Of a stretch of 64,000 nucleotides of DNA, positions 9,109 through 18,683 are shown piece by piece. Within the stretch, counting starts at the first letter, position 1. The number at the start of each line of letters is the position of its first letter. Made by a program: the position numbers and the translations under genes. The notes beneath the pieces are model-generated. The model was not told the DNA's origin. It made no database searches and saw nothing but the letters and a program-made list of their open reading frames with translations. Source of the stretch: Hydrogenedens sp964549105 (GTDB lineage Bacteria; Hydrogenedentota; Hydrogenedentia; Hydrogenedentales; Hydrogenedentaceae). The DNA lies in assembly GCA_964549105.1 (NCBI GenBank), contig CAZJTZ010000001.1, forward strand, positions 62,001 through 126,000. Reading direction: 5' to 3'.

Positions 9109-12100
9109 ATGAGAGTAGGTAGTTTTTCTTTTCAACATCCATTTTATAATAAAACTAAAACTGGACAGGTATTTTTTTCTTTAATATTGTTATTTTTATT
9201 AAGTCTTTTTGCTGGTTTAGACCAGACAGCCCATGCAAACGAAAAAGAAGAGACTTTACAAATAACCCAAACTTTATTATTAAATCCTGACTGTTCACCT
9301 GGTTCATTTCTTGATGTAACAATTGAACTTTCTTACTCAGGTTTAGACCCCCTATTAAGTTTAGGGTTAAAGGAAACTGTTCCAGAATCTCTTACTTATC
9401 AAGGTATCATTAGTGGTACGGCTCCTCCGTTACAACCTTCTGTAGGAAGTTCTGGAACGCTTGAATTTGGCTGGATATTTTCACCTCCGCAAACTACATC
9501 TTTTACTTTTCGCTTAAAATTTACAAAACCGATTGGAGGAACACAAGAAATTACAGCAGTAGGAATCTATGGCTCTACGGGTAACATAATGGAAACAGAA
9601 CCAATTGTATCTACTTTTGATTGCCCTATCGTAGAAGGGCAGGAAGAAGGTGAGGGAATTTTAGAAGGTGAAGGAATTTTAGAGGGTGAAGGAATTTTAG
9701 AGGGTGAAGGAATTTTAGAGGGTGAAGGAATGATAGAAGGCGAAGGAGCCAATGAGGATGTCCTTTTCAGTATCATCTCCAAAACAGGTGAATCATACTT
9801 ATATAACCAGGAAATTGAATTAGAAGTTAATATTTTATACTCTTCTCAAATGAGAATTACCGCATTAGGTTCTAAAATATTTTTGCCACAAAATTGGACT
9901 TTTGTAAGGTTTACAAGCACCTCTACCCCCCCTATTTTTTCACAGGATTTAACTGATAACCATCTTGAATTTGGATGGATATTTCCCCCATCAACAGGTA
10001 CCACCTTTTCTTTTACTATACAGCCATCACCTGAGACGGAAGGAATTCAAGAAATTCATGGTTACGGGATTTACCGAACAACAGGAGAACAAATCAACAC
10101 AAATACTTCCTCTGTATTATTTACACCTACTTTAAGGGCAGACCTCTCGTTTGTATCTGGTAATATTAATCCAGAAAATCCATTATGGAGTGGTATAGTA
10201 AATATAAGTTACACTGTTGAAAATACGGGGTATATTGCTGTTGACAATGAATGGGAAGACTGTATCTATTTATCAACTGACGACCAAATTGATGAAAATG
10301 ATATAGAATTGTCCTGCAAAACAAATAATGAACCTCTTCCTATAACTACCATGTATTCTAATTCTATCAAGGCAAAACTTCCCTCTACGGCATTAGGGGA
10401 TTTTTATATTCTTATACAAATTAATGAGTCAAAAACTATTTCTGAAGAAACTCTACTTAATAATTCGGGTGTAATAGGCATTATTCATATCCAACCCCGC
10501 GAATATTATCTCCAACTAACTCCACAAATAAGTGAGGGAAATGTTGGTTCTCCTATCCCTATTCAAGTTCTAACTTTTGACCCAGAATCACAACAACCTA
10601 TAGCAGGAAAAGAAGTAAACCTTAAAATTGAACACCGGGGATTTACAATAACGGAGGATTTGACAACAGATGAGAACGGCGAATATCTATATACATATTA
10701 TCCTCTACAAACTGAAGGAGGGGTTTACACAATCTCAATAAAAGCACCCAATGAAGAAGATTACCCAGTAAGTCAAAAGGTCGAGTTAAGAGGAATTGTA
10801 ATTACTCCTACAAATTACAGTTTTGAATTAATTCCCAACAAAACAAAAACAATTCCTTTTGAAATAATCAATTTGGGCGATGTAGAAGAAAAAGGACTAT
10901 CTCTTCTATTATCAGGAATTCCTTCCGATTGGAATTATGACTATGTCATACCTGAAAATATTCCGCCTCAATCTACAGAAATTTGTCAGCTTATTATTTA
11001 TCCGAGTTCAACAACACAAGAGAATATCCCCATATCTCTCCAGTTAAGTAGTCAATCAGGTATTTCCACTTCAGTCCAATATAGCATGGATGTAAAACCT
11101 TACCAACCCATTATTGAAACAAATCCAGAAGAGATTTCCCTTCCCTTGCTTAACGGTGAAACTACTCTTTATACAATTGGCATAAGCAATAAAGGAGGCA
11201 AAAACTCGGGTCCTGTCCAATTGTCCATAGAACCAGAAAATCAGAATATTCATTTCGTAACCCCAACGACAATAAATAACATTCCGGCGGGGGAAAATCG
11301 TTTTGCGACTCTCCAGATAAATATTCCTCTGGAGTCTCTTGAACCTATAGAAACCAATCTTGTCATTGGCTTGCAATCCGAAAATACAAAAACTGTCCCT
11401 ATACATATTCTTCCCCAGGTTCAAAAACGACTTGACATAAATATTTCAAATAGACAAACAAATCAGGGTATTGGCAATGCTTCCTTGTTTGTTCTTAATG
11501 AGAATGGAATACTTTATTCCAATGTGTCGGATTCCATGGGAAAAATTAGTATCGAAAATCCGCCTGAACCTCCTTTCTCAATTGTAGTTTTTGTTGAGGG
11601 TTATGAAAGTCAAACTTATTATGTTCCTAACCTTAAAGGCAATTATGAAACAATCTATTTAGCGTTAGAGCCCGAGTTGTTAAAGCAATTGTGGTCTTAC
11701 ACTCTTAATGATATGAATCAGCCTTATCTCAAAACGATAACAAACTATTCACCTATAGAATCCGACAATTCACCAAGTTTATCTGTTTCCCCTGCGTATA
11801 TATCTGTTGACTCTTTAACATCACCCACTCTTTCCAAAATTAAGTTGACTAACCCAGGAAACAAGACCATATATGATGTTCAATTACATCCATTTCAAAC
11901 AGAGTTATTAAACATCTACTTACCCGTTGAATATTTAGGAAGATTAGAACCCCAAACCTCTATCGAAATACCATTGATTGTTCATTCTGAGAATCAAATA
12001 GGTTTGGAACAATTATGTGCTCTATCAACTGAATCAATATCAGGTATCTCCTTTTCAGATAATCCGGACAACAGCAGAATATCTCAATATATATCTATGC

Positions 12101-15100
12101 CTTTGTGGAACACAGAATCGTTATGTTCTGGCTATACCCCCATACTCGGCAACATATCACAAATAGCCCAGACCAGCCCCGGAACCCTGATAGACCCCAT
12201 ATCTATCCAAATTACTTTACCTACAAACAACAGTAAAAATGCAATAATTACATCCTCTAACCTTTTATTATCTACTGGACAGATGACCCTTTCTCCTGGA
12301 GAAATCTTACCTATAGCCGTGAGATGTCCTGACCGTTCAGAGATATCTAACGGAATTGATATCCAATGGAGTATAAAAGATAGAGACAGTAGCACAGATA
12401 TTACTCAACTATTTCGTATATATGAACCTTTACTTCCGGAAATTAAAATCCAGGAAACAAAGGATAAAAGCATTAATGATTTGGTCTGGTTTATTACTCC
12501 TTTAGAAGAACTATGGGAAAATCCACCATTAGAGATAGAGTTAAACGCTCAAATCCATATTACCGGGAACAATCAAACTCTGGATTTTTCATCTCCTTCA
12601 CTTTTTATAAGTCTTCTTTCACAACCAATCGTTGCCATTCATAAATTTTACCCACAAATTCATGAATTACAAATTTCTTCTAGTGCAGAAAATACAGAAG
12701 AAACAATATTACCTATAGCGGTTCAGGTGTCTATTCCTCAAAATTTGCAAAGTAATTCTATACAGTTTGAATGGGAAGAAATACAATATTACAACGAAGT
12801 CATAGGAACTTCACCTTTAACTTTAACACAGGTAGAGGTTAATGGTATACCGACTACCCACAGTCAACTTGTTCTCGAAAACAAATATTTTGTAAGAGGG
12901 CAAACAAACACCTTCTTGTGGTATTTTTTGTCTCCTCCGATTTCTTCTCCACAACAAATAAGTTCCCAATGGACTTACAAGAACATAAAACAGACAAAAT
13001 TACCCTTTCTACACAAAGAATACAACCATGATTTGATACATACCGTTAGTGTAATAGGAGAGAATTCATCTGTAAAAACAGGTCTTCTTAGTAATGATGA
13101 TTGGGATGAACAAAGGGTCCCGGACAATATATATTTGCCGGATGGAGATACGATACCCGTAGTAGAAGCGTTAAATCCTACATGGGTATCTACCCAGAAC
13201 TCTCCCAAAGAGTATGGCATTGTTTATACCCCTCCGCAAAAAGCAGATTATGTTTATTTACATGTAAATTTCCCGGATGATGTTCCATCAGACGCAGTCA
13301 TATTGCGAATTAAAAGGACAGACTTGAGTGTTATTCCGACCCAAAATTATTGGGTTAATATACCTACAAATAAGGGAAATAAACATGACCCAGAAAGGAA
13401 TTCCTTACACTTTGTTGATAAAACAGGTTCTACCTCGTATATCGTCGAATTTCAATCAGTATCTCTGGAAAATCACCCACCTGTGGCTAATGCAGGAGAA
13501 GACATTTCCAATGCTTACAGACCTTTATCAGTAACACTTAACGGGATGTCTTCTTATGACCCTGACGGTAATGATATTAATTATTCATGGAAACTTATTA
13601 GCAAACCCTACGATAGTTTTGAATATTTACGAAATGCAAATACCGCTACTCCTATTTTAATCCCGGATATGCCCGGTGTATATGTTGCCCAACTTATTGT
13701 TTCAGACGGTTTTTTGCAAAGTGAACCTGATACTGTAACCATAACTGTTGTCAACCGTCTACCTGAAATAATCATTGAGGGACCCCATCGTTCCCGTCTC
13801 AGAGAACAGGTAATATTAGATGCTTCGAACATAACAGACCCCGATGGAGATACCATAGAATACTTCTGGAAGTTAGTGTCCAAACCCGAGGGAAGCAGGC
13901 TATCTATACAGGGAATTGCATCCAGTGCCCTTACTCTTACACCTGATTTATTAGGGAATTATGAAATACAACTTTACATTTCTGATGGTTTTGAAAATGC
14001 CTTTACCAGTTGGTCTTTAAATGTTTACAACAATCTGCCTAACATAGTCATTGACTATCCTTCAACTGTCTATTTAAACAGTGCAGTTCCTGTCTCTGCT
14101 TTGAATACTTATGATGTTGACAATGACTCATTATCTTACCAATGGCAATTCCTTTCCATACCACCGGGTAGCAATGCGACTCTATCTAGTTTCAATCAGC
14201 CCGAAACTGGATTTATCCCTGATATAAGGGGAACCTATACTATAAAACTTCAAGTAGCCGACCCTTATGAAAAAACTGAAAAAACAATTACAATCCAATG
14301 TGTTAATAGAAAACCGCAACCTGTTGTAATTCCCAGTGAAATCGAGGTTCCTCATGGAAAAACAGTGTTTTTTGACGCATCTCAAAGCTTTGACTCCGAT
14401 AAAGATACACTTTCCTACAATTGGGAATTATTCTTGCGTCCCGTATTGAGTAGTGCGGAGATATATCTTGTTCAGGAAAACATTGCAGCACTAAAAACAG
14501 ATAGCCCGGGTATATATAGTGTTAGTCTACAACTCAATGATGGCATAGACACAAGTAATACTATAACCACAGAAATAACTGCAATAAATAGCCCGCCTAT
14601 TATCCAATGCCTATCTCCTGTTATTGGTACCGTTGGAGAAATGATTATCGTTTCATTACCTGAAAGTTATGACCCAGAAAATGACCCGCTTACTTATAGT
14701 TGGTCTATTATTTCAACACCTACAGGAAGTTCAGTCAATACTCATACCTCTTCTGAACCTGAATTTTCTTTTGTCCCAGATAAAAAAGGAACATATCAAA
14801 TACAAGTTTCTTTTTCAGACCCATGGGATGAAACCTCATCCTGTATTATTGAAGTGCAAGTTTCGAATCAACCTCCTGTGGCAGTTATTACCGGTGGGAC
14901 ACAAGGCACCATAGGCCAGCCTGTGTTTTTATCTGCTGAGGGAAGTTACGACCCCGATGAAGAACCCATAACAGGTTACCGATGGGCTATTATAAGCAAA
15001 CCGCAAGAAAGTTTAGCCCAACTAACAAATCCAAATGAAGTTAACACACAATTTGTACCTGACCTACAGGGAAATTACCAGATACAACTTCAAGTATATG

Positions 15101-16974
15101 ATGGCAATATATGGAGTAATCCTGCTTTAATAGATATTTCAACACAAAATCGGGCACCTGTTATAAATATTGTCTCACCGGAATATATTGAGGTTGGTTC
15201 TCAATCTATATTAGATGCTTCTGCAAGTTATGACATGGATGGAGATGCCCTCTCTTTTAATTGGAAATTTCTTTCTAAACCTAAATTAAGCAAAACTATC
15301 TTAAATAATCCGACAGAAGCAATATGTTCCTTTATACCCGATTATCCGGGGTACTATCGTATTGGACTCACTGTAACAGATAGTCTTTTATCTTCAACAA
15401 ACACAGAAGTATCCCTTAGAACCCTGAATGTGCCTCCTGTAGCCAGGATTTATGCACCGCAAATTATCAAGGTAGGGGACTATGTCAATATTGATGGAAC
15501 GGGTAGTTATGACCCTGATGGAGATACCATTACATTTCTGTGGCAATTATCTTCGCGTCCACCTGATAGTCAAACAGTATTAACCAATTCAATTGAACCC
15601 ACAACACAACTTTATATAGATAAAGAAGGAACATATACCGTTCAACTTCAAGTAAGTGATGGAAAAACATTATCTGATATCGAAGAAGTTTTCCTCTCAA
15701 CAGGGAATATGCCTCCTATTGCAGTAGTAAATCCAGACCAAAACGCTATCTTAAAAAATAAATGCTATTTAGATGCTAACTCAAGTTACGACCCCAACAA
15801 TGACGAATTGATATATATTTGGTCATTTATATCTAAGCCTGAAGATAGCCAATCTGTTTTATATAGTGATGACTCTCCAAATCCCTACTTTATTCCCGAT
15901 GTAGAAGGTGATTATGAAATACAATTAATAGTTTCTGACGGAAAACTATTCAGTTTGCCTGTTACCGTCAAAATAAGCACAACAAATGTTCCTCCTGTGG
16001 CTAAACTAAAACAGAATTCTTTCGAGGTGCATATAGGGGATACAGTTACCTTAGATGGCTCTGAAAGTAGTGATGTAGATGATACATTTATCAATTACGA
16101 GTGGGTATTAGTGTCCAAACCTGCTGATAGCCAGACGGTAATACAAAATCCAGACCAGTCTGTCATTAATATCTCCATAGACAAAAAAGGATTTTATGAA
16201 GGTTATCTGGTCGTTAATGATGGTTCCTTACGAAGCAACTCTGCAACATTCCAGATTACATGTCTGAATCAACCTCCTGTGGCTGTAATAAAAGGTCCGC
16301 AAATTGCAAATATTGGTGAAAAGATAACCCTTGATGGAACAGACAGTTTTGATGAAGATAAAGATATTTTAGAACTAAAATATAAATGGAGTATTGTTTC
16401 CAAACCATCAGATAGCACCTTGTCTTTGACAAATACAGATACATCTATAATTGATTTTATTATAGATGTTGAAGGTATTTATAAATTTGAACTTGTTGTA
16501 AACGATAAAGAAACAGACAGTAAACCCACACTACATAGTATGACGGTAAGTTGTCCGAATCCCGAACCACCAATAGGCATATCTGCAACAGACGGTGTTT
16601 ACTCTGACCGAATCCTAATTTCCTGGCAAGTTTCTAATGGAGCAAAGGAATATCGTGTCTATCGTAGTGACGAGGACAATTTCGCAACTGCGGTACCTAT
16701 ATCTCCATGGACCACTGCATTATCTTATGAAGATATTATCGAAATAGAACCTACAGAACAAAAAACAAACATCTGCGGTTGCGGTTGCAATATAAACGAC
16801 CTATGCTCAGAAGAAGAACAAAAAATCACAAAGTATTACTGGGTTATTGCAAGAGTCAACGAGAATTGCATAAGCGAATTTAGCAATTCTGAAAGTGGTT
16901 TTATTGTTATTCCGGGAGAAAAAGGTGTTCTACCCCAATTTCTATGTAACATAATAAAAACATTTTCTGAATAA
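9109..16974 (+). CDS. Giant exported protein with eleven PKD-like domains
   Basis: A 2621-residue probable cell-surface or secreted protein. An N-terminal hydrophobic segment (about residues 24-43, ending near AHANEK) looks like a signal peptide. Two related beta-sandwich units follow, each ending in a LEFGWIF motif (about 48-175 and 215-340), separated by a linker of EGEGIL repeats. A CARDB-like unit starts near 344 (ADLSFVSG). A long region of less clear beta-rich domains spans about 455-1450. Eleven tandem PKD/REJ-like repeats of about 91-95 residues run from 1455 to 2482, each opening N-x-P-P/x and carrying SYDPDGD-like and SDG motifs. A fibronectin-III-like end domain (ILISWQVSNGAKEYRVYRS) holds a Cys cluster ICGCGCNINDLC. 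There is no LPxTG motif or C-terminal anchor. The gene is flanked by non-coding DNA on both sides. Adhesion or glycan binding is plausible but unproven. Confidence 0.88.
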   Translation: MRVGSFSFQHPFYNKTKTGQVFFSLILLFLLSLFAGLDQTAHANEKEETLQITQTLLLNPDCSPGSFLDVTIELSYSGLDPLLSLGLKETVPESLTYQGIISGTAPPLQPSVGSSGTLEFGWIFSPPQTTSFTFRLKFTKPIGGTQEITAVGIYGSTGNIMETEPIVSTFDCPIVEGQEEGEGILEGEGILEGEGILEGEGILEGEGMIEGEGANEDVLFSIISKTGESYLYNQEIELEVNILYSSQMRITALGSKIFLPQNWTFVRFTSTSTPPIFSQDLTDNHLEFGWIFPPSTGTTFSFTIQPSPETEGIQEIHGYGIYRTTGEQINTNTSSVLFTPTLRADLSFVSGNINPENPLWSGIVNISYTVENTGYIAVDNEWEDCIYLSTDDQIDENDIELSCKTNNEPLPITTMYSNSIKAKLPSTALGDFYILIQINESKTISEETLLNNSGVIGIIHIQPREYYLQLTPQISEGNVGSPIPIQVLTFDPESQQPIAGKEVNLKIEHRGFTITEDLTTDENGEYLYTYYPLQTEGGVYTISIKAPNEEDYPVSQKVELRGIVITPTNYSFELIPNKTKTIPFEIINLGDVEEKGLSLLLSGIPSDWNYDYVIPENIPPQSTEICQLIIYPSSTTQENIPISLQLSSQSGISTSVQYSMDVKPYQPIIETNPEEISLPLLNGETTLYTIGISNKGGKNSGPVQLSIEPENQNIHFVTPTTINNIPAGENRFATLQINIPLESLEPIETNLVIGLQSENTKTVPIHILPQVQKRLDINISNRQTNQGIGNASLFVLNENGILYSNVSDSMGKISIENPPEPPFSIVVFVEGYESQTYYVPNLKGNYETIYLALEPELLKQLWSYTLNDMNQPYLKTITNYSPIESDNSPSLSVSPAYISVDSLTSPTLSKIKLTNPGNKTIYDVQLHPFQTELLNIYLPVEYLGRLEPQTSIEIPLIVHSENQIGLEQLCALSTESISGISFSDNPDNSRISQYISMPLWNTESLCSGYTPILGNISQIAQTSPGTLIDPISIQITLPTNNSKNAIITSSNLLLSTGQMTLSPGEILPIAVRCPDRSEISNGIDIQWSIKDRDSSTDITQLFRIYEPLLPEIKIQETKDKSINDLVWFITPLEELWENPPLEIELNAQIHITGNNQTLDFSSPSLFISLLSQPIVAIHKFYPQIHELQISSSAENTEETILPIAVQVSIPQNLQSNSIQFEWEEIQYYNEVIGTSPLTLTQVEVNGIPTTHSQLVLENKYFVRGQTNTFLWYFLSPPISSPQQISSQWTYKNIKQTKLPFLHKEYNHDLIHTVSVIGENSSVKTGLLSNDDWDEQRVPDNIYLPDGDTIPVVEALNPTWVSTQNSPKEYGIVYTPPQKADYVYLHVNFPDDVPSDAVILRIKRTDLSVIPTQNYWVNIPTNKGNKHDPERNSLHFVDKTGSTSYIVEFQSVSLENHPPVANAGEDISNAYRPLSVTLNGMSSYDPDGNDINYSWKLISKPYDSFEYLRNANTATPILIPDMPGVYVAQLIVSDGFLQSEPDTVTITVVNRLPEIIIEGPHRSRLREQVILDASNITDPDGDTIEYFWKLVSKPEGSRLSIQGIASSALTLTPDLLGNYEIQLYISDGFENAFTSWSLNVYNNLPNIVIDYPSTVYLNSAVPVSALNTYDVDNDSLSYQWQFLSIPPGSNATLSSFNQPETGFIPDIRGTYTIKLQVADPYEKTEKTITIQCVNRKPQPVVIPSEIEVPHGKTVFFDASQSFDSDKDTLSYNWELFLRPVLSSAEIYLVQENIAALKTDSPGIYSVSLQLNDGIDTSNTITTEITAINSPPIIQCLSPVIGTVGEMIIVSLPESYDPENDPLTYSWSIISTPTGSSVNTHTSSEPEFSFVPDKKGTYQIQVSFSDPWDETSSCIIEVQVSNQPPVAVITGGTQGTIGQPVFLSAEGSYDPDEEPITGYRWAIISKPQESLAQLTNPNEVNTQFVPDLQGNYQIQLQVYDGNIWSNPALIDISTQNRAPVINIVSPEYIEVGSQSILDASASYDMDGDALSFNWKFLSKPKLSKTILNNPTEAICSFIPDYPGYYRIGLTVTDSLLSSTNTEVSLRTLNVPPVARIYAPQIIKVGDYVNIDGTGSYDPDGDTITFLWQLSSRPPDSQTVLTNSIEPTTQLYIDKEGTYTVQLQVSDGKTLSDIEEVFLSTGNMPPIAVVNPDQNAILKNKCYLDANSSYDPNNDELIYIWSFISKPEDSQSVLYSDDSPNPYFIPDVEGDYEIQLIVSDGKLFSLPVTVKISTTNVPPVAKLKQNSFEVHIGDTVTLDGSESSDVDDTFINYEWVLVSKPADSQTVIQNPDQSVINISIDKKGFYEGYLVVNDGSLRSNSATFQITCLNQPPVAVIKGPQIANIGEKITLDGTDSFDEDKDILELKYKWSIVSKPSDSTLSLTNTDTSIIDFIIDVEGIYKFELVVNDKETDSKPTLHSMTVSCPNPEPPIGISATDGVYSDRILISWQVSNGAKEYRVYRSDEDNFATAVPISPWTTALSYEDIIEIEPTEQKTNICGCGCNINDLCSEEEQKITKYYWVIARVNENCISEFSNSESGFIVIPGEKGVLPQFLCNIIKTFSE
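9646..9750 (+). repeat. 18-bp tandem repeat coding an EGEGIL linker
   Basis: Four to five near-identical copies of GGTGAAGGAATTTTAGAG code for EGEGIL units between the two duplicated N-terminal domains of the giant protein. The near identity at DNA level suggests recent expansion by slippage. Confidence 0.9.
13471..16554 (+). repeat. Eleven tandem PKD-like domain repeats (protein level)
   Basis: Eleven consecutive units of about 91-95 codons, each beginning with Asn then a PP-type motif (NHPPVAN, NRLPEI, NNLPNI, NRKPQP, NSPPII, NQPPVA, NRAPVI, NVPPVA, NMPPIA, NVPPVA, NQPPVA). The copies are diverged at DNA level, so the array is old, unlike the 18-bp repeat upstream. Confidence 0.85.
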
Positions 16975-17147
16975 AACCTCAAAACAACTACGGTCAGAAT
17001 AGAGTTTTTGCACATTAACACATAAGATTAAATTATTCCTGGTTTTAAACAGATAGTAGTAAAAATTGTTTGAATTAGGTAGGAATGAATTGTTTATAAT
17101 ATAACTGTTAGGTATTAAACTATCAGTTATTCCAAAGAGGATTTTTT

Positions 17148-17756
17148 ATGATAAAAGCGCGAGCAGGAAAAACAAATATTTTATTGACAAAAGGTGCTCA
17201 CTTATTATTATGGTTATTAGGTTGGAAACTTCAGGGACCTCCTCCTCCCTTTCCCAAATATGTTGCTATCTTTGCTCCACACACATCGAACTGGGATGGA
17301 GTTGTCGGGATTTTATGCAGTTTTGGTTTAAGGATACGGGGAAATTGGTTAGCAAAAGATTCCATATTCAAAGGCGTTTTGGGCTGGTTCTTTAGAAAGA
17401 TAGGGGGAATTCCTGTAGACCGTTCTACTCCCCATCGCTTTGTTGAACAGGCAGTAGAACTTTTTAACGATAATGAAAATGCAGTTCTTGCTATTGTCCC
17501 TGAAGGAACCAGGAAATTTTCTGACCATTGGAAAAGTGGTTTCTACCATATCGCTTACCAGGCAAAAGTGCCTATTGTTTTAGGGTTTTGGGACTATAGG
17601 ACAAAACGAGTTGGATACTCTGGAGTAGCCGTTATACCTACAGGAAATATGGAAGAAGATTTAAAAATTATTCGCGACACTTATGAACAATTCCTACCTA
17701 AATATCCTGAGAATCGGAGTCTCGTACAGTTTAAAGAAACTTCAAAGTCAAAGTAG
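17148..17756 (+). CDS. PlsC-like lysophospholipid acyltransferase
   Basis: 1-acylglycerol-3-phosphate acyltransferase family protein of 202 residues. The catalytic HxxxxD motif is HTSNWD (residues 45-50), and the glycerophosphate-binding motif VPEGTRK is at 117-123. The middle block GGIPVDRS is also typical. The N-terminal stretch LLLWLLGWKL may associate with the membrane. The ribosome site AAAGAGGA precedes the ATG. It lies 107 bases upstream of the SCP2/transketolase operon on the same strand, behind a separate candidate promoter. A lipid-related role for that operon would fit this neighbour, but the link is only positional. Confidence 0.88.
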   Translation: MIKARAGKTNILLTKGAHLLLWLLGWKLQGPPPPFPKYVAIFAPHTSNWDGVVGILCSFGLRIRGNWLAKDSIFKGVLGWFFRKIGGIPVDRSTPHRFVEQAVELFNDNENAVLAIVPEGTRKFSDHWKSGFYHIAYQAKVPIVLGFWDYRTKRVGYSGVAVIPTGNMEEDLKIIRDTYEQFLPKYPENRSLVQFKETSKSK

Positions 17757-17793
17757 TTCCCTTTTACACATGAAGTAAAAATTTGGTAAAAAT

Positions 17794-17822
17794 TTGTAAA
17801 CGCCCTGTTGTTTTTGTAATAT
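17794..17822 (+). promoter_or_regulatory. Candidate promoter of the SCP2/transketolase operon
   Basis: TTGTAA, 17 bases, TAATAT, ending 41 bases upstream of the ATG at 17864. It supports independent transcription of the five-gene operon from the acyltransferase. Confidence 0.4.
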
Positions 17823-17863
17823 TATTTAAATTCAATAAAAATTATTAAAAAGGGATTTACAAT

Positions 17864-18664
17864 ATGGGAACTTCGTCTTGTCCTTTTTGTAAAACTGAAC
17901 AGAGTAATACAAAAGATGTCATCAAATCTGCTCTCTATTTAAGGGCTATTCTTCCTTGCCTTGTTGACCTTGTTCAATTAGATAAACAAGCCAAAGACCT
18001 GATTCGTTCCACAAATGAAAAAATTTACTTCTCACTTCGCAATGGTGAAAAAGCCTTTCTTCAAATAGAAGATGACAAAATAACATATTCTCCAAAAAAG
18101 GAAGCAACTCCTTCTATTCATTTGCTTCTTTTAACTCCCACCCATGCAGTTCAGGTTTTTGAACAGGGGAAAAATCCCTTTTTACTCAGAGGGTTTACAA
18201 AACTATCTTTTTTGAAAAAAAACTTTGACGCACTTACAAAGAGATTAGAATATTTTTTAAAAGGTTCACAAGACTATACAGAAGAAGAACAAAAAATCTA
18301 TGTTATCTTGCAATTAAAGACAGCACTTCGTGCTGCGGAAGTTCTTGCAGAAAAAGAAGAAATCTCAAAAAAGATACTTGCAAATACACCGCAGGGAATA
18401 TTAAAGATTGCAGTTGAAGATATTGATTTCTCAGTGTATTTTGGCTCTCTTCAAGGAAGATGGCAATATATTGATAAGCCTTCCGAACAAAGCGTTAGTT
18501 CTATTTTAAGTTTAAAAGACCTTGAAACAGCAAAACTTCTTCTCACTAACAAATTGGATACTTTTGCAGGGTTGGGTTTGGGCAAGGTTTATATTGCAGG
18601 CATTATACCTATTGTAGATAATATGGGACTTGTATTGGGTCGAATAACAGAATATCTATCCTAA
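17864..18664 (+). CDS. SCP2-like lipid-binding domain protein (first copy)
   Basis: 266 residues with no clear catalytic motif. The N-terminus has a CPFC pair (residues 6-9). Residues about 45-130 follow the pattern of an SCP2 sterol-carrier-like fold (IYFSLRNGEKAFLQIEDD, then a ATPSIHLLLLTP strand). A second similar half covers about 150-266. The protein at 21834-22613 has the same two-half layout, including a common ending of the type I.G...........I..LL, so I read the two as distant paralogs bracketing the aminotransferase and transketolase genes. Ribosome site AAAGGGA; the stop lies 19 bases before the aminotransferase start. A lipid-binding or chaperone role is inferred from the fold resemblance only. 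Confidence 0.6.
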   Translation: MGTSSCPFCKTEQSNTKDVIKSALYLRAILPCLVDLVQLDKQAKDLIRSTNEKIYFSLRNGEKAFLQIEDDKITYSPKKEATPSIHLLLLTPTHAVQVFEQGKNPFLLRGFTKLSFLKKNFDALTKRLEYFLKGSQDYTEEEQKIYVILQLKTALRAAEVLAEKEEISKKILANTPQGILKIAVEDIDFSVYFGSLQGRWQYIDKPSEQSVSSILSLKDLETAKLLLTNKLDTFAGLGLGKVYIAGIIPIVDNMGLVLGRITEYLS

Positions 18665-18683
18665 TAAAAAAGGAGTTGATTTT

